Assembly (NCBI GenBank): GCA_007922225.1
Contig: ML679956.1
Span: 21,516,689-21,580,688 of the forward strand
Length of the DNA stretch: 64,000 nucleotides
Direction of reading: 5' to 3'
DNA from: Emydura subglobosa
Taxonomy: Eukaryota; Chordata; Testudines; Chelidae
Below, in pieces: positions 12,297-24,480 of the stretch (position 1 is the first letter of the stretch; every line of letters begins with the position of its first letter). The notes under the pieces are model-generated. The model searched no databases. It saw only the letters and a program-made list of their open reading frames with translations, and was not told the DNA's origin. The position numbers were made by a program, and so were the translations under genes.

Positions 12297-12560
12297 ATGG
12301 CCAAAGTCAATGTAGCTCTTCTCTTTCTCCAAACTGTATGGCCTAATGGTCAGAGTCATTATGGTTGCCCCTGGTGTGCAGGGTGGTTTGGCCCAATGGC
12401 CAGAGTCAGTAATCTAGCCCAGGTGCACTGGGCTGCGAGGCCTAGTGGCTAGAGTCAATAAAGTTGTCTTTTCAGTCAAGGCAACATGGCCTAATGGCCA
12501 GAGTTAATAAAGTCACCCATCTCGTGGGATAATGTGGCCTATTGGCACGTTGGGGAAGTG
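12297..12560 (+). repeat. 49-bp minisatellite, six imperfect copies
   Basis: The core ATGGCCAGAGTCAATAAAG and its variants recur with ATGG or its equivalent at 12297, 12346, 12396, 12445, 12494 and 12542, a spacing of 48-50 bp. Two of the middle copies carry TCAATAAAG or TTAATAAAG. The array is embedded in a longer GC-rich region that may be one interspersed element. Confidence 0.8.
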
Positions 12561-13045
12561 GGGCACCACCTAGGGGTGTGTGGTGCCTGAGGTAGGGGGG
12601 CTTGGGCCCTCCCTGCTCCTCCAAGCCCTAGCTCAGGACCCGGGCAGTGGCGGGGGTATTCACCACCAACTCTGCTGGGATCCTCCCGAAACACACTGAC
12701 CTGTTCCCCAATTCTCCAGCTACTTCCTACCCAGTCTTCTGTGGCGATGATCCACCACTCCCTGGGGACTTCAGGGGCTTCAACCGGTGCAGTTTCTGGC
12801 AGCTCAGTCCCTTCTCTGGATTTGTCCGACAGCCTGGAATCTGCCTGGAGCTCTGTGTGCCTTAGCTCTGGGTTCAGAGCCTGTCTCGGTTCCCAGGAGA
12901 GAGCTGGCAGTCTGCGTCCTCCCCTTTCAGCAGCCAGCCCCAACTAAGCGTCTTGGCTCCCTCTTATACCCAGTCTCCAGCTGGGGCATGCCCAGCAGGA
13001 TTGAGGGAGCGTGGTCTCTTTGGCCCACAGGGTCGAGTTAACTCT
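12561..13045. repeat. GC-rich block next to the minisatellite
   Basis: Composition is clearly more GC-rich than the neighbours (for example 12600-12660 and 12890-13010). Both strands stay open for 70-134 codons, which high GC alone explains. It is probably part of an interspersed repeat together with the minisatellite, family unknown. A CpG-poor unique segment is the alternative. Confidence 0.4.
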
Positions 13046-15939
13046 TGGAAAACCGGGCAAGCATGTCCCGTCACATGGACCATATCCAAAAACAATTTAG
13101 ATGACAAACACCAAAATAGATGACATGCAGACAAACTAAAGACAGCTACCACAGGTGTATGTCCTTGGGCTTTTTTACATTTCATATCCTTACAGCATTC
13201 TCTTTTTAATAACGAAAACAAATGGCAGTGACAAGGCATAGAATCATCCTTTTTTAAGAAATACAATCGGTCACTTGGTATTTGCTGAATAAAAATTCTT
13301 CTAACTGTATTCCATCTACAGTCCAAGTGTATTCCAACTGTATTCCATCGTTTGTTAGCACTACTACACTGTGCAAAAGCTCTCTAATAAAATGGGTATT
13401 ATGATTTTAAAATGTTTTTAGCTAGTCAATGTGTCAATTTAACAAATATCAGAAATGTGGTACCCCAACACAGAAGTCACATATTACCCATTCAATCATT
13501 TCTGAAAGAACCATTATGGTCTATCACATAAATCTGATTTTTTTTCTGAATTTTAATGTGAATACATGACAGCTAGTGCTAAACCATAATATTTTGTCTG
13601 TTGTTAGTAGAGATAGAGCCAAACTGCAAAATATTAATTCAGATTTTCAGCCATAGAATTTAAACATAATGCAAGGGGGTTAGGCAGCAGCAAACTTCAG
13701 ATCTGGAGCTAGATCTGGTTTGGGATTTTGAACCTCCACATCCATAACCTTTTTTTTTCCCTCAGTCACAGCCTCTACTCTGAAGAAGAAGAGTGGAGTG
13801 GCATTGGAGCCACTATGCAGTATCTATGCCCCCCAGAAATTCTCCTATCTGGCTACCAACTTTAAATCTGCTTTGTGTCACTGGAGTTGACACTTAAAGC
13901 ACTGGAAACTCCGGCCTTAAATTTGCTGAATGTTGTTTTCAGGAAATACTATTCTACCAGTTCTTGTTCCTACGGGATGGCTGGATCTGGGGTTTTGGTC
14001 TGAGCCACGTCAATATTTAGCCCCACAGAAAAATAAAAGTGATTAGACAATGTTAATAAATAAGTTTGCCAAAACAGATTTAAACAGCAAAATGGTTTCT
14101 GAGTTACATACGCAAATACACACAAAAAACCCTATACACTAGTAAACTTCTGTTGTTCTTTACATTGCTAAGATTATTGATAGCACATAGACTGTTTAGA
14201 AAAGGTTAATAAAATTGTTCTTGAGCTTTGTTTTGTTTGTTGAGCCATTTTCAGTCAAGCAAATATTTATTTATGGCCATATTTTAATCCCTTTTAAAAT
14301 AGGCTAATGGAAGGCCTGCTACCATCTTCACTATGTTGTTAGCAGTAATATTATGAGCAGTGATGCTTTAAGAAAACAGTACAAGCTGACCTTTATAACT
14401 CTGTCAACACAGAAGGCTTCCCAGTTCTATGGTTGTAGTGTAGTTACAATAAAATAGACTTCTGAACACAGTCAAAAACTTGTTGTTGTCAATTATTTAG
14501 CATTCCCATAAACCATTAGATGGTCAAAAATATCTTTAATTGATTCCATCTCTACCTACACTACTTATTATTTATTACTATAACAAACTTCTCCATGGGA
14601 ACAGCTAATTGTACCTCCCAAGTGGCCACTTCAAGTGGAATAAGCACGGCACAGTGCTGCCTAAGATACTGCTGAAAGGTCTTCAGCATTTGGGATTTGA
14701 TTAAAACTGTATTACATGTATACATCAGCAACCATTGCCAAAACAAAACACTAATTTAAAAAATCCTTCTGCTATACTGCTTAACACACTTGAAGGGGGA
14801 AAAAAAAAAAGCTTTGCATGTGTGGAAAGGGGAGGGGGGGCCTGATCTGCTGTCTTTTTTTCCAGACAATCATTTTGTAATAGAAATAATATAGCATTCT
14901 CTTGTACAATGAGAAGGGAAAAGTGTGAACCCTACCAGCTGCACTGTGGGAGAGACCTTTTCCTCTGACATACATGTAGCACAGCAAGCTATTACAGTCT
15001 AAACTGCACATTTTTGTTTCTTTTTTTTAAAAAAAAGCATAATTGTTAATCTGTTCCATAGTAGAAAAGACAGATGTTATGGAAATAGTAAGCCACACTT
15101 GGCTAAGATTGTTCTGTGAAGAGAATTCCATAGGCAATGCTTCACAAAGGAAGATTTGGACAATAAAGCCTCCATTTTGAGGCATGCAGGTGAGTTGTAA
15201 ATAATAAATACAATCAACACAATAAATAGCACCTAAAGCATATTACATCTTTTATCCAAAGATTTCAAAGTATACAGAGATGGATAATATAATTTCTATG
15301 CAGTGATCAATACAAAATACTGTTTTAAAAATATACTATACATTGTTTATTTGTTTTAAACTTATAATAAAGGCACATCATATTATCTTCATTTAGAGTC
15401 ACTCGTGTCCCTTGGTCACACTTACAACTCCCTTCGTCAGAGCAAACAATGAACATGAACTGCTACATAAATAAAAAGGAAGCTGTCTCAGCTACACAAA
15501 ATTTAACATATACAGGAACAGATCCTCGTGGTCTTACTCAGTGCTTCACTAATGGTTTCCTCACTAATGATTTAAGCCAAACTGTGTACCTGACAGTTAT
15601 CTAGGGCAAGTCAAAAGAAGCTGGATTTTCACCTTATAGGAAGGAGGGCCTGTATGCTGGAATGTAACCCTATGTGTGCAGATCATTGGAACTTCAACGA
15701 CAAGTCTTTTTGAAAATGGCAACATAGATTGATTGGTGAGGGACATCAGGGTACAGAGATGGTCAAATGACCTACAGGGCATGAAGAGACACAGACAGTA
15801 ATCTTTTAGATGCATATAAACTTCTGATAAAATATCATTTGAACTACAAGCATATAAAGATGATGCATAAATGGTGTACTCTGGCCAAATGTGAGCCAGT
15901 AATAAGTGTGTGTCAACCTGCTAACGGCTGTTTCATTCA
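13046..15939. other. AT-rich non-coding DNA
   Basis: No gene or clear repeat. A small local duplication of 'gtattccat' lies at 13306-13350, and a purine tract with an A run lies near 14797-14811. Confidence 0.5.
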
Positions 15940-16195
15940 AAATTTCATTTCATTCAAAAATTTTCACAGAATTTTTCAATGAGATAAAATAAAAAAGAAT
16001 CCTTTTTATTATATTTTTTTGTTTTTCCCCTTCTCTCTCACACTTCTTCCCTGCCCTTCAAAGTCTAAAGAAGGAGAAATATAATTTTAATATTTTTTCA
16101 GTTGTCAAAAGCTGAACATTTTTGTTGAAAATTTTGAGTTAGTCATTTTTTCATCAAAATAATGTTTTAATGAAAAATTTTCAAGCAGGTCTAAC
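15940..16195. repeat. AT-rich palindromic element, AAAATTTT type
   Basis: Many inverted short words are present, such as 'cattcaaaaattttcac' against 'gaaaaattttcaag', with a polypyrimidine centre at 16005-16050. Similar sequence lies at 29160-29450, 31430-31540, 53725-53905 and 63240-63375, which suggests one family of AT-rich non-autonomous elements. Confidence 0.45.
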
Positions 16196-17184
16196 AAGTA
16201 CAGTGGAACCAAACATGATAGATACTCCAACACTTAAAGATTGGAGATGTGGGAGACAAGGAGACAATAAAAAATGACAGAGCCTGGGACAGAGGAAGAA
16301 TAGTGGAGTCGTCAGCTGTGATTTAGATGGATGCTAGTAAAGCAGGATGAGAAGAAAAGTTACATTAAGTTTTGGACAGACTGAATTTGAGATGGTAGTA
16401 GGTCATTCAAAATGGAGATATCTGAGATACCAGATAGAAAGCAAGAGACTGAAAAGAGAAAAATATTTGTAAGTCATCAGCATGGAAATGATAGCTGTAG
16501 CACCCTAGTTATAGAGAAATCTCATGTGTCAACTCGTTGTACACCTCTCCTGATGTGATATTTTGGTGTGGATATTTTGTTCCAGGAAATACATGAGTGG
16601 CCTGCAATTAGAAAATCATACACCTAAGTAAGCACCTTTAACACGTAGGCCAGATTGTCATCAGGTGTAAATTAACATAGTTTGATTGAAGTCAATGGCA
16701 CTTAATCCTCATAACATAGCATTCCCCACTGAGATTGGGATATAATATTTGCCACTTAACTGATATTATACTAATGCAATATCTCCTATGCATGGAAAGG
16801 TGGTTATTCTAGGTATGTAAGGTGGTAAGGGCTGAGATTTTAGTGGCATGCATGATAAGAGAATTAAAGGCTGATTTAAATTGAATCACCAGAAATACTA
16901 CTGAAATAAAACTTAAATGGGTTATGTATTTAGCTCACCGTAAAAGAACGCTAAGAGTGGTGTCAGTGCAATCAGTTTTCAATGAACTTTGCAAATTCCA
17001 GGACAGGGAGAAAGGATCCTTATAGTGAAAAATTGTTTATACAACTTTAATTGTATTTTAGGGTTTATATTCAGTTTTTAATCTTTCCCTCCTAAGGTGA
17101 TTTTAAAATCTTAATAAAAACATGTTTTTAAAAAATATGGGCTCATCAAATCATTTAATCAACTTCTGTTCTGCAAACTCCTCA
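16196..17184. other. Non-coding DNA with a palindromic-element fragment
   Basis: A fragment of the 'tgaagtcaatgg' family lies near 16648-16710 ('ggccagattgtcatcagg' and 'tgaagtcaatggcact'). The rest is unrecognised AT-rich DNA. Confidence 0.45.
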
Positions 17185-17290
17185 GGCTTGATTTTGGTCT
17201 AATTTGCATGAGTTTTGAGCCAGAGTAACTAAACTGAAGACTTTGGAGTGAACATCAGTATAAAAACTAGTGGGACATCAGAACAGCCCC
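17185..17290. repeat. Palindromic element, about 105 bp
   Basis: The right half has 'catcagtataaaaactagtg' and ends 'gacatcagaacagcccc'. The left half begins 'ggcttgattttggtct' and the centre has 'gagtaactaaactgaagac'. This is the arrangement of the family with a TTACACCAGTATAAAACTAG-like arm, here degenerate. Confidence 0.5.
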
Positions 17291-17539
17291 TTCTCTTTTT
17301 CACTCTTGCTCTTTATCCTTTTCAGATCCTGAAAAATAATTCTCTTATTACCATCTAAAAACCCGCCTTGGGTACCCACAATGAGTGTGATGTGTAAAAA
17401 GCCACTTAACAGAATTGTTTTAAAATGACACAAAGTATTTTTCATCATTTTTTGTAATCACTTTTACTCACTGTCATCTATAATATCCTCCAAAACTTGA
17501 GAATGAAGTCTGTTTTTGATTCCAGATTCCTTTTCTCTG

Positions 17540-17800
17540 TAGATCTTTTAGCTAAAACACAGACCTGGAAGACAAGATACCTGGGTTGAAACCCTGACCC
17601 CACCAAAATCACTATAAGCTTTGCCACTGACATCAGTGAGGCCTGCCTTTCACCCTGCATTATATTTGCAACTCTGCTAGAATTTCCTGTGTGACCTTTG
17701 GCAAGCCTCTTAACTTCCATGTGCCTAATTTCCCAGTCAGTAAAAATAGGATAATAATATTTACCTCCATCGCGGGCATATTGTGAGGGTCGAGTTTAGT
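17540..17800 (+). repeat. MIR CORE-SINE interrupted by a palindromic element
   Basis: 17686-17800 matches MIR well: 'ctgtgtgacctttggcaagc', 'cttaacttccatgtgcctaa', 'ggataataatatttacctcc' and 'ttgtgaggg'. Ahead of it, 17583-17655 is a palindromic element whose left end 'gggttgaaaccctgacccc' is inverted as 'gaggcctgcctttcaccc'. The MIR head would lie before this at about 17560-17582. The GGTTGAAACC word could belong to either the MIR B box or the inserted element. Confidence 0.65.
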
Positions 17801-19207
17801 AATTAGGAGTAGAGCTGGTAAAAAAAATATTGAATTTCCATCCCCTGTGACATACTAGTACTTCAACATATGCTTTCATCTTGCCAGTAAAAAGAATTAA
17901 ACAGTATGGTTATGGATGCATTTTATATATACACAAGCACACATTCTCCACCTATAGACTATACAATGATATTTTCTATATCAGGTTGGTCATATTTTGA
18001 GCCTACCAAACTTCACAGTGCCCATTTAACTCTTCAGTATCAAACCAGATCACTTTTATCAAATCCAAGATACTTATAATCAGAAATCTATCTAGTGAGA
18101 ATGGGCCTAAGAATAAAAAAGGATGGCTTTCCCTGCTAGGGTTGACTTTTCAAACTATGCAGAAATTTTTTCCTTTCATTTTCCTTTCTGACAGGAGATC
18201 CAAAAATGAGATTTCCCTTTGGATTATTATTTTACCAAAGCTAATTTAATATCACAGCCCAACACTTACTTCAAAGGACTACCTCTTTGAATACAAATCA
18301 TTGTCATTTACATGCCTAACATACAGGGAGATCCTCTATAAAACCCAGGTAAATAACTTGATTTTCAACAGACAACATAGTTGGCTCAGCTGTAATGGTA
18401 GAAACAGGGGCTCTCCCTTAGGGAGCTCATTCTGCCATTATTAGAACTTGCTATAAATAAAATATGAAGCATGTACTCTGAAAACAAATCTCCATTATGA
18501 TTAGAACAGGGTACCTAAAAACATCTCTCTCCTTGACCATTTATAAAACTCACTGAAAAAAAAAACAGCTCAAACAACAACCTTTAGCAAATTTTTCCTC
18601 TGAAAACCATGAGATCTGATTAATCCATTTAATTATCCCTACACTAATTAGGAGCATGGGATATTAGCAGAAATATAAAGCAAATAGAAGTAACACTATG
18701 GTACTTGTGAATATATGCCATCTCCCCATAAGAGAAAGGGAAAACCAAACAAAAACAGAAATCAGCAAGTCTGACTAGCTGAAAAGGAAGGTGATGCAAC
18801 CTACAGCAATCAAATGCAAAATGGCTATCTTACAGTTGCAGCTGAGTGTCTTTCCCAGATTTAAAGGGCTAGCTACCAGTAGAATGTATTGAAAAAGCTT
18901 GATTCATTTTAAAAAGTTCATCTCAGGCTGGGAGTTATCTGGTGATGAAGTAGCTAAAGAGATTGCACTTCTGGTTACTTATAGCAAAAAGAGCTAAATA
19001 CATAAATACCTGAAGGCCACAGATTTGGTAGTAAGAAATCCTGAATTTTATAACTAAAACCTGCTTTTGTATACTTTGGAAATATTTATACCTATTTTTC
19101 TTTCCTATGATATTTTTGGCCATTGTAAACTTAAAACTCCTAATTCCTTTTGATATCATCACCTAACTGTTCTTGATCATCACATTCTCAGTACTGCTAA
19201 CACCAAA
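17801..19207. other. AT-rich non-coding DNA
   Basis: No gene or repeat is recognised. A short hairpin around 'ctcccttagggag' lies near 18413-18428. Confidence 0.5.
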
Positions 19208-19320
19208 CGGTCAAATCTTACGACTCAGACTGCAAAAAATCATGAGATTAGCGCAAAAACCATGGGATTTCTTTTAAAATTGTCTCAGGATTTTTGGCTT
19301 GTTCTCTGATTTTTGAGCTC
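19208..19320. repeat. Interspersed repeat with 'atcatgagatt' words
   Basis: The words 'aaaaatcatgagatt' and 'aaaaaccatgggattt' followed by 'tctgatttttgagc' match a short interspersed family that I recall from turtle genomes. The class is unknown to me. Confidence 0.4.
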
Positions 19321-20317
19321 CCCCTGCCCACATCCAGTGTGTGTGGCTGTTACAGTCTCTCCCAGATTTATAGAGTAAGGTGATTATGGCTCCTGGTGCA
19401 GCAGGTCTCACTGGAAGACCCAACTAAAATCAAATTACAAAGTTCTGCCAGATGGCACAGAGCTTCTAGCTTATCTCCAAACCCAAACATTCTAATGAAT
19501 TAATTAGTGTGTCATTCCCCTCCCCCCCACCTAGCAATTAATTATACACCCACTCAGCCCACACATCAGCTTTATGCCCACCCTCAGGCTACACATCTTC
19601 CCTTGCAATTCAGTGCACCTCTACTCCTCCTGATGCTCTAGGGGTTCTTCACACTCTCTCCCAGGCCTGGAGGTGGATCAACTACAGCAGGGTCCTCATT
19701 TCCACCTTCCTATACCTGGGGTGGAGGGAGTATTGGCACCTCTGAGATACAAAAAACCCGGGTTATCCAGGATGATCCTGAGCCCATAAAACTGGCAGTG
19801 TGTACCGAGCACCCTTACTGATTTCCTGGGGAGCTCCCTCAAAAATGGATGATCCTGGGAAAACCTGGACAGGTGGCAACCTTAGGTGGAGGCAGGTCCA
19901 AGGATTCTTCTCCCCCTTTCCCAGGACTGGGGTTGAAGGGATGAGAGGACAGATCAGAGAGCAGCTTGACCCATTTCCTCCCTTCTCCCCTCTAATGAAA
20001 ATGTTGTTGGCTGCTCCCTCGCCGCTCTCCCACCCGAAAACTCCTCTCAGCTCCTGAGGAGAGTGGAGCGAGAGCCCTGATTGGCTGATTTTCCCCAAAA
20101 AGACAATCAGAGGGGGTTTTCCTCTGAGTGGGGCTGAAAACTGCTGATGGCTGGAGATCCTCCCACTACCAGTAGACTGGCTCCAGCAGGGGCTACAATC
20201 ACCTTACTGTCCTGGCAGGAGTTTGCAACACTCTCGTCCCACAATAGTGCACTTTCCTTAATGGCATCACAATGTCTCATGATAGTCTCTGATTCCAGAT
20301 TTTGGGTGACCTTAGAA
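19321..20317. other. GC-richer non-coding DNA
   Basis: 19640-20110 is GC-richer. It has an inverted pair 'ctgattg...caatcag' near 20077-20110 and stretches resembling old interspersed repeats ('aacctggacaggtggcaacc'). A promoter was considered because of the CCAAT-type words but is not supported. Confidence 0.4.
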
Positions 20318-20435
20318 CATAAGCTTCCTAGACAGGAGCAGGGGATGTGTCTTTCAACTTCGTACAGCGTCAAACACAACAGGCTCTGATCCTAGTGTGA
20401 CAATATGTAAAAATGCAATACACAAAAAAAGTCAT
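20318..20435 (+). repeat. L2-type LINE 3' tail, sense
   Basis: 'aagcttcctagacaggagca' followed by 'tgtgtctttcaacttcgtac' and 'ggctctgatcctag' parallels the L2-like tail (gtaagctcctgggcaggga ... tgtgtttgtacagc). It is degenerate and only the tail is present. Confidence 0.5.
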
Positions 20436-21662
20436 AATAATTAATGCACCTTGTGCTAGTCAAGGCAAATAAGATAGTTTGGCTACTTTACGCACCAAGG
20501 CCTAGTTTGCAAGCCTGACTGTACTACACGAGATGAAAAGTAGTACAGTGGTCATTAAGATCTGCACAAATTAATGTTACTATGGTCTTCCCTATAATAA
20601 ATTTCCAATATTAAATATACTGTGGTTACACAAATAAGGCAAATGACCAAACTGAAAGATTTTTATGGTGACTCCCTTATCAGACCAGATATTTTAGACT
20701 TCAGAATTTTGTTTTCTTCCCATAAGTTTGAATCTCTGGTAAAGAGTCTACTGCTGCCCAATTCTTAACCACTTTGGAATATTAATATCCATTTTGATGG
20801 AAGAAAAATAAATTCTGTCTGAGTGCTCTACTCTACTGGTCAAGTGGTTCCAGTTCTAAGTTATTGAGGCTTAGACTTTAACATAATTCTTTAAGTTAAA
20901 TAGAGCAAGAGATTTAGGATTTTTTTTTTTTTGGTTGGCTAGTTGTTTCCCCTCCCCTTGCCAATTTGGTTATGATAAACACATAATTACAAAACAATAA
21001 AGAACACTTTTATATTTTAAAAGAATTCCAGAAGAAAACCACTAAATGGCTTTCATAACTGTCTGATATTTTTACAATGGACTAGTGTGTTTCAATAATA
21101 ACTTCTTTTAGAGGATTCAGCTGTCCTATTGTACTAGTTTGTACATAGAAAAATGGCATTTTCTGTTTACATGTTGGCAGACAATAACACTCATAAAACT
21201 ACATAAAAAGCAAGTATAATACAGACTGAAAACATACTATGTATATAAGTAGCCCTGCTTAAAGCTTTAGAACTACGTACAGTATTCAGCAACAACGGGA
21301 CCACTGCTTGGCTGGAGCCTACAATGAGCCTAGAACTTTCCCTCTTGATATGACTGATTGGTTCAGTTAACTGATTGATAGGCACCTCAGCCAGAAACAG
21401 GAGCTCGAGTGAGCACAGGAAAGCGTGGGTATGCCATAGGCCCCAACTGGACAGGAATTCAGCTATGGTATTTTAATGCACTTTGTTGCCTTTGATAACT
21501 CACATCATCACCTGGACTCGGATCTGTAAGGGGAAGACATATCTCTTGGATTCTCAGGAGAGTCTATGGGACAGGGATCCATACTGTTATGCAAATCAGC
21601 TAGCCTGGGAGATCACTATATAGATAAATAATAAAAATCAGAACTCCACCATCCTGCCCTAC
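20436..21662. other. AT-rich non-coding DNA
   Basis: No repeat is recognised with confidence. There is a T run near 20921-20932. The 3' side borders the candidate exon on the minus strand. Confidence 0.45.
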
Positions 21663-21837
21663 CTCTAGGAACTGAATATCCACAACACATGCAAGGGTGT
21701 GTCTGAGAGAAGAGGAAGATGGAGGCAGATTATCCAAAGCAGCTGCTATATTGGCCATAAAGAGAGTCTGCATCTCCTGTTCCAACAGCATGGCTTCATG
21801 TCTGACTGCAGTGGAGGAGCGGCCAGATGCATGAAAA
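21663..21837 (-). CDS. Candidate internal coding exon, product unknown
   Basis: On the minus strand a strong polypyrimidine tract ending TCTTCCCAG (plus 21838-21846) leads into a stretch of 175 bases that stays open and ends at GAG followed by GTAGGG (donor GT at plus 21661-21662). It would complete one split codon and then encode 58 residues beginning FHASGRSST, with a helical middle (MLLEQEMQTLF) and a proline-serine turn (LPPSSSSL). The frame stays open on both sides, about 100 codons in all. I do not recognise the protein. The alternatives are chance, a decayed pseudogene, or a repeat-borne frame. No partner exon was identified, so this is tentative. Confidence 0.25.
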
Positions 21838-21846
21838 CTGGGAAGA

Positions 21847-22651
21847 GAGAAAAAGAGTGAAACACAATAGGGTCCAAGCAGTCCCGTTTCATCTAGTTTC
21901 TGTTACTGACCTCTAGATCCCATCTGTGCCACAATGGGGAGTATTTCTCTTGACATAAAGTAACATTTGCATTTCCATTTAAAGGGTCCCAATGCGAGTT
22001 AGTTCACCACATGAACCATGGAGCTGTCTACCAAGATGATTATCTTTCATTCTAAGCAGCAGTGGTATCCAGCTGAATAAGGGCTGGTGGAGTTGATTAT
22101 TGATACTGTAGTTATGTGTTGATTGAGTACCTTAGTGCTATTTGTAGTTACTTTTTAACAGTCACCTTGCTTTTACTTTCTTTTATTAAATTGATTCAGA
22201 TTTTTACTGAAACCCATCCCCCCATTAGATTCCATACCTATCATTTGCTATCTCTCTACATAGTCCTCATCACCCTAGTATCCGAGAGCCTCCTGAGTAT
22301 TTAAAAATAGAAATACTGAATTGGGAAGCATCACTTAGATGCTCCAGGCTCTCTTATGTTATTTCCCTAGAGAGTAAGTGCCTGTAAGTGGAGGCTTGAG
22401 CCAAAATGATCTGTGTTTAGGAAGGAACTCCTTTAAAATATGGCCAAAAGGAAAATTCTGATGTCACCTGCCCCAGGTGCAGCAGGCTTTCATTACTATC
22501 TGAAACACCTGATACAAGAGTTACACAGAATTTGAAATGTTTGTACACTTTTTTTCAAGGGCAAAGAAAGTTAATAAGTCAAAGTCGTGGCTATTTCTTG
22601 CCTTCCATCTTGGCAACTTCAAGAAGGTGGTTAGAGATGAATATTTTGTAT
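21847..22651. other. AT-rich non-coding DNA
   Basis: No repeat or gene recognised apart from the pyrimidine tract of the candidate acceptor at its left edge. Confidence 0.45.
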
Positions 22652-22755
22652 GGGCCAGGTTTTGCTGCCATTACTCATGACGAGTAGTTCTTTACTCCAC
22701 AAGTAGTCCAAGTCATTCTTAGATACTCACTTTAAGGCTATCAGACTCTGGCCCT
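22652..22755. repeat. Palindromic element, GGGCCAGGTTTTGCTGCC type
   Basis: The left end GGGCCAGGTTTTGCTGCC is loosely inverted by a right end 'ctatcagactctggccc'. The centre includes 'ttactccacaagtagtccaa'. It is about 100 bp long and belongs with the next element. Confidence 0.5.
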
Positions 22756-22849
22756 GTAGGATTAGTAGTTATATTGTGCCTGAAAACACAAGAGAGATTT
22801 TGAGCAGGAATCTTTTACAGAATCCAGATTCTGTGAGACTTCTATATAA

Positions 22850-22963
22850 GGGGCAGACTTTGCTGCTCTTACTCCCATCTGCAAGTAATCCAACTGACTT
22901 CAATAGGATTTCTTGTTATGTAAGATACTACTCAGTGTGAGTAAAGATGGCAGAATGGGAATC
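22850..22963. repeat. Palindromic element, second copy of the same type
   Basis: The left part 'gggcagactttgctgctctt' is inverted by 'gagtaaagatggcagaatgg' on the right. The core 'caactgacttcaataggatt' is recognisable. It lies about 100 bp from a related copy. Confidence 0.6.
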
Positions 22964-24374
22964 TAAGGAATTTAAATAGTGAAGCAGAGATTGTGATTCT
23001 TCTTGTTGTTTGATTAAATCATCTTTCTATTACTTTCCCTTTTAATAGTAAGTTTAAATTTCAAGTTACATTTCCAAAGAAATAGTGATGATAATCTGTG
23101 GTGAGCTGATTAATAGTACTTATGTAAATTTGAATTACCACAAAATTGTGAATGTGTGTATGTGAGTGATCTACTTCTTATAAAGTAAATGAGTCTTCTT
23201 TCACATATTCAATAATACTCAGAATTTTTTTTTCTCTCATCCTCCTCCCCTCTGCACACACTCTGAAGTCCTTTCCTGCTCTCATTTGTTGTTGTTGTGG
23301 CAGAGTTATTCTCTTCTCGACTATTTCCACTCACCCACAATTAATCATTTATGGTCTTTTCCACTGCAAACATGTAGAAAACACGTAAAAAGGAAGCCTG
23401 TTATCATACCATCAGCAACTCTGATTACAGCCTGATCAGAACTGACATCACTGTGGTTTCATTAGTGATATTGGATAAGTGTAATCTATTTTCAATCTTT
23501 TTCTGGGCAATGTCAAAAGAGAAACGGCCCCTGCCCCTGCTGGCTCTTTCTGACAGTGGCAGTGTTGCATAAAGGATTCCTTTCTCTTATTATCCCAAGA
23601 GCATTTTACATGCCAAACAAATCAAAACTACACATCTCTAACTATTTTTATGAGAGTAGAGAGGGTAAGAAGTATTTACAACCTTTGACTAGTTAACATT
23701 TTCCCCCCATTCAGCCTAAAGTGACTCTTAAAATGTAGAGGATATATGTGCAAACAAGTATGTTTTACAATTTAAGTACAGAAGCAGAGGAATGCTCCAA
23801 CTGACAAGATCTGCCAATGCAGATAGTGTTCTTCACTCATATTTCTTGCAGTGAATTCTCTTCCAAACCTGGTATGTAAGGTGTCTCTTCTGGAGGGATC
23901 TCTGCAGAACCACAAAGTGGTCAGTTGTCCTAATGATCTCAATTTGATTGTTAGTTTGATTACTTTCCCCCAATTCCAGTGAGTGAATAGCAGTTTGGGA
24001 GACACCACTTTTAAACATTGGTTTCCTTTTCTTCAGAAGGTAAAATGCTATTTACATGGAGTTAAGTTAAAACACATTTCAGAAGTGAGAATCCAACTTT
24101 CTTGATCACTTTCCTATGTTCTTCTGCAAATGAGAGTGTCTCTTCAGCCTGTTTATTTGTCTGCCTTAAGCCTAAGTCCCTGAGTGGTAGGTCCGGTCAA
24201 ACTGTGGTCAGCACAGGACCCCCAGGTGGAGTGCAAGGTGGCTGTAAGTCACCTTTGTACTTTCCAATCCCTGAAAATTGCCCTTGGGATAATTTAAAGC
24301 AGCCTCAGAGCCATCAAAGCCATGCACCTGAAACCGGTGAACCACAGGGGCATGGCACAGTGTCAACTTTGCCA
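22964..24374. other. AT-rich non-coding DNA
   Basis: No gene or clear repeat. Short (TTG)n lies near 23287-23298. Confidence 0.5.
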
Positions 24375-24480
24375 TATTTCAATGGGAGTTAGGTGCTTAA
24401 CCTACTTAGGCGCTTTTGAAAATTCCCCTGGGTGATAACCTGCATCTTTAAGTGCCTAAATACCCTTGAAAATCTGGCCT
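24375..24480. repeat. Interspersed element with TAGGTGC / TTTTGAAAAT words
   Basis: 'gggagttaggtgcttaacc', 'cttttgaaaattcccctggg', 'ctttaagtgcctaaataccc' and 'ttgaaaatctggcct' appear in the order known for a common turtle short element ending 'gaaaatctggcc'. Related fragments are at 38480-38535 and 45047-45110. Confidence 0.6.

Noticed and set aside
12539..12943. 134-codon open frame on the minus strand
   Set aside because: It sits in a GC-rich, probably repeat-derived block where both strands stay open, and no domain is recognisable.
20040..20115. Promoter with CCAAT boxes
   Set aside because: The ATTGG and CAATC words form part of an inverted repeat, and no downstream gene or TATA/CpG island is evident.
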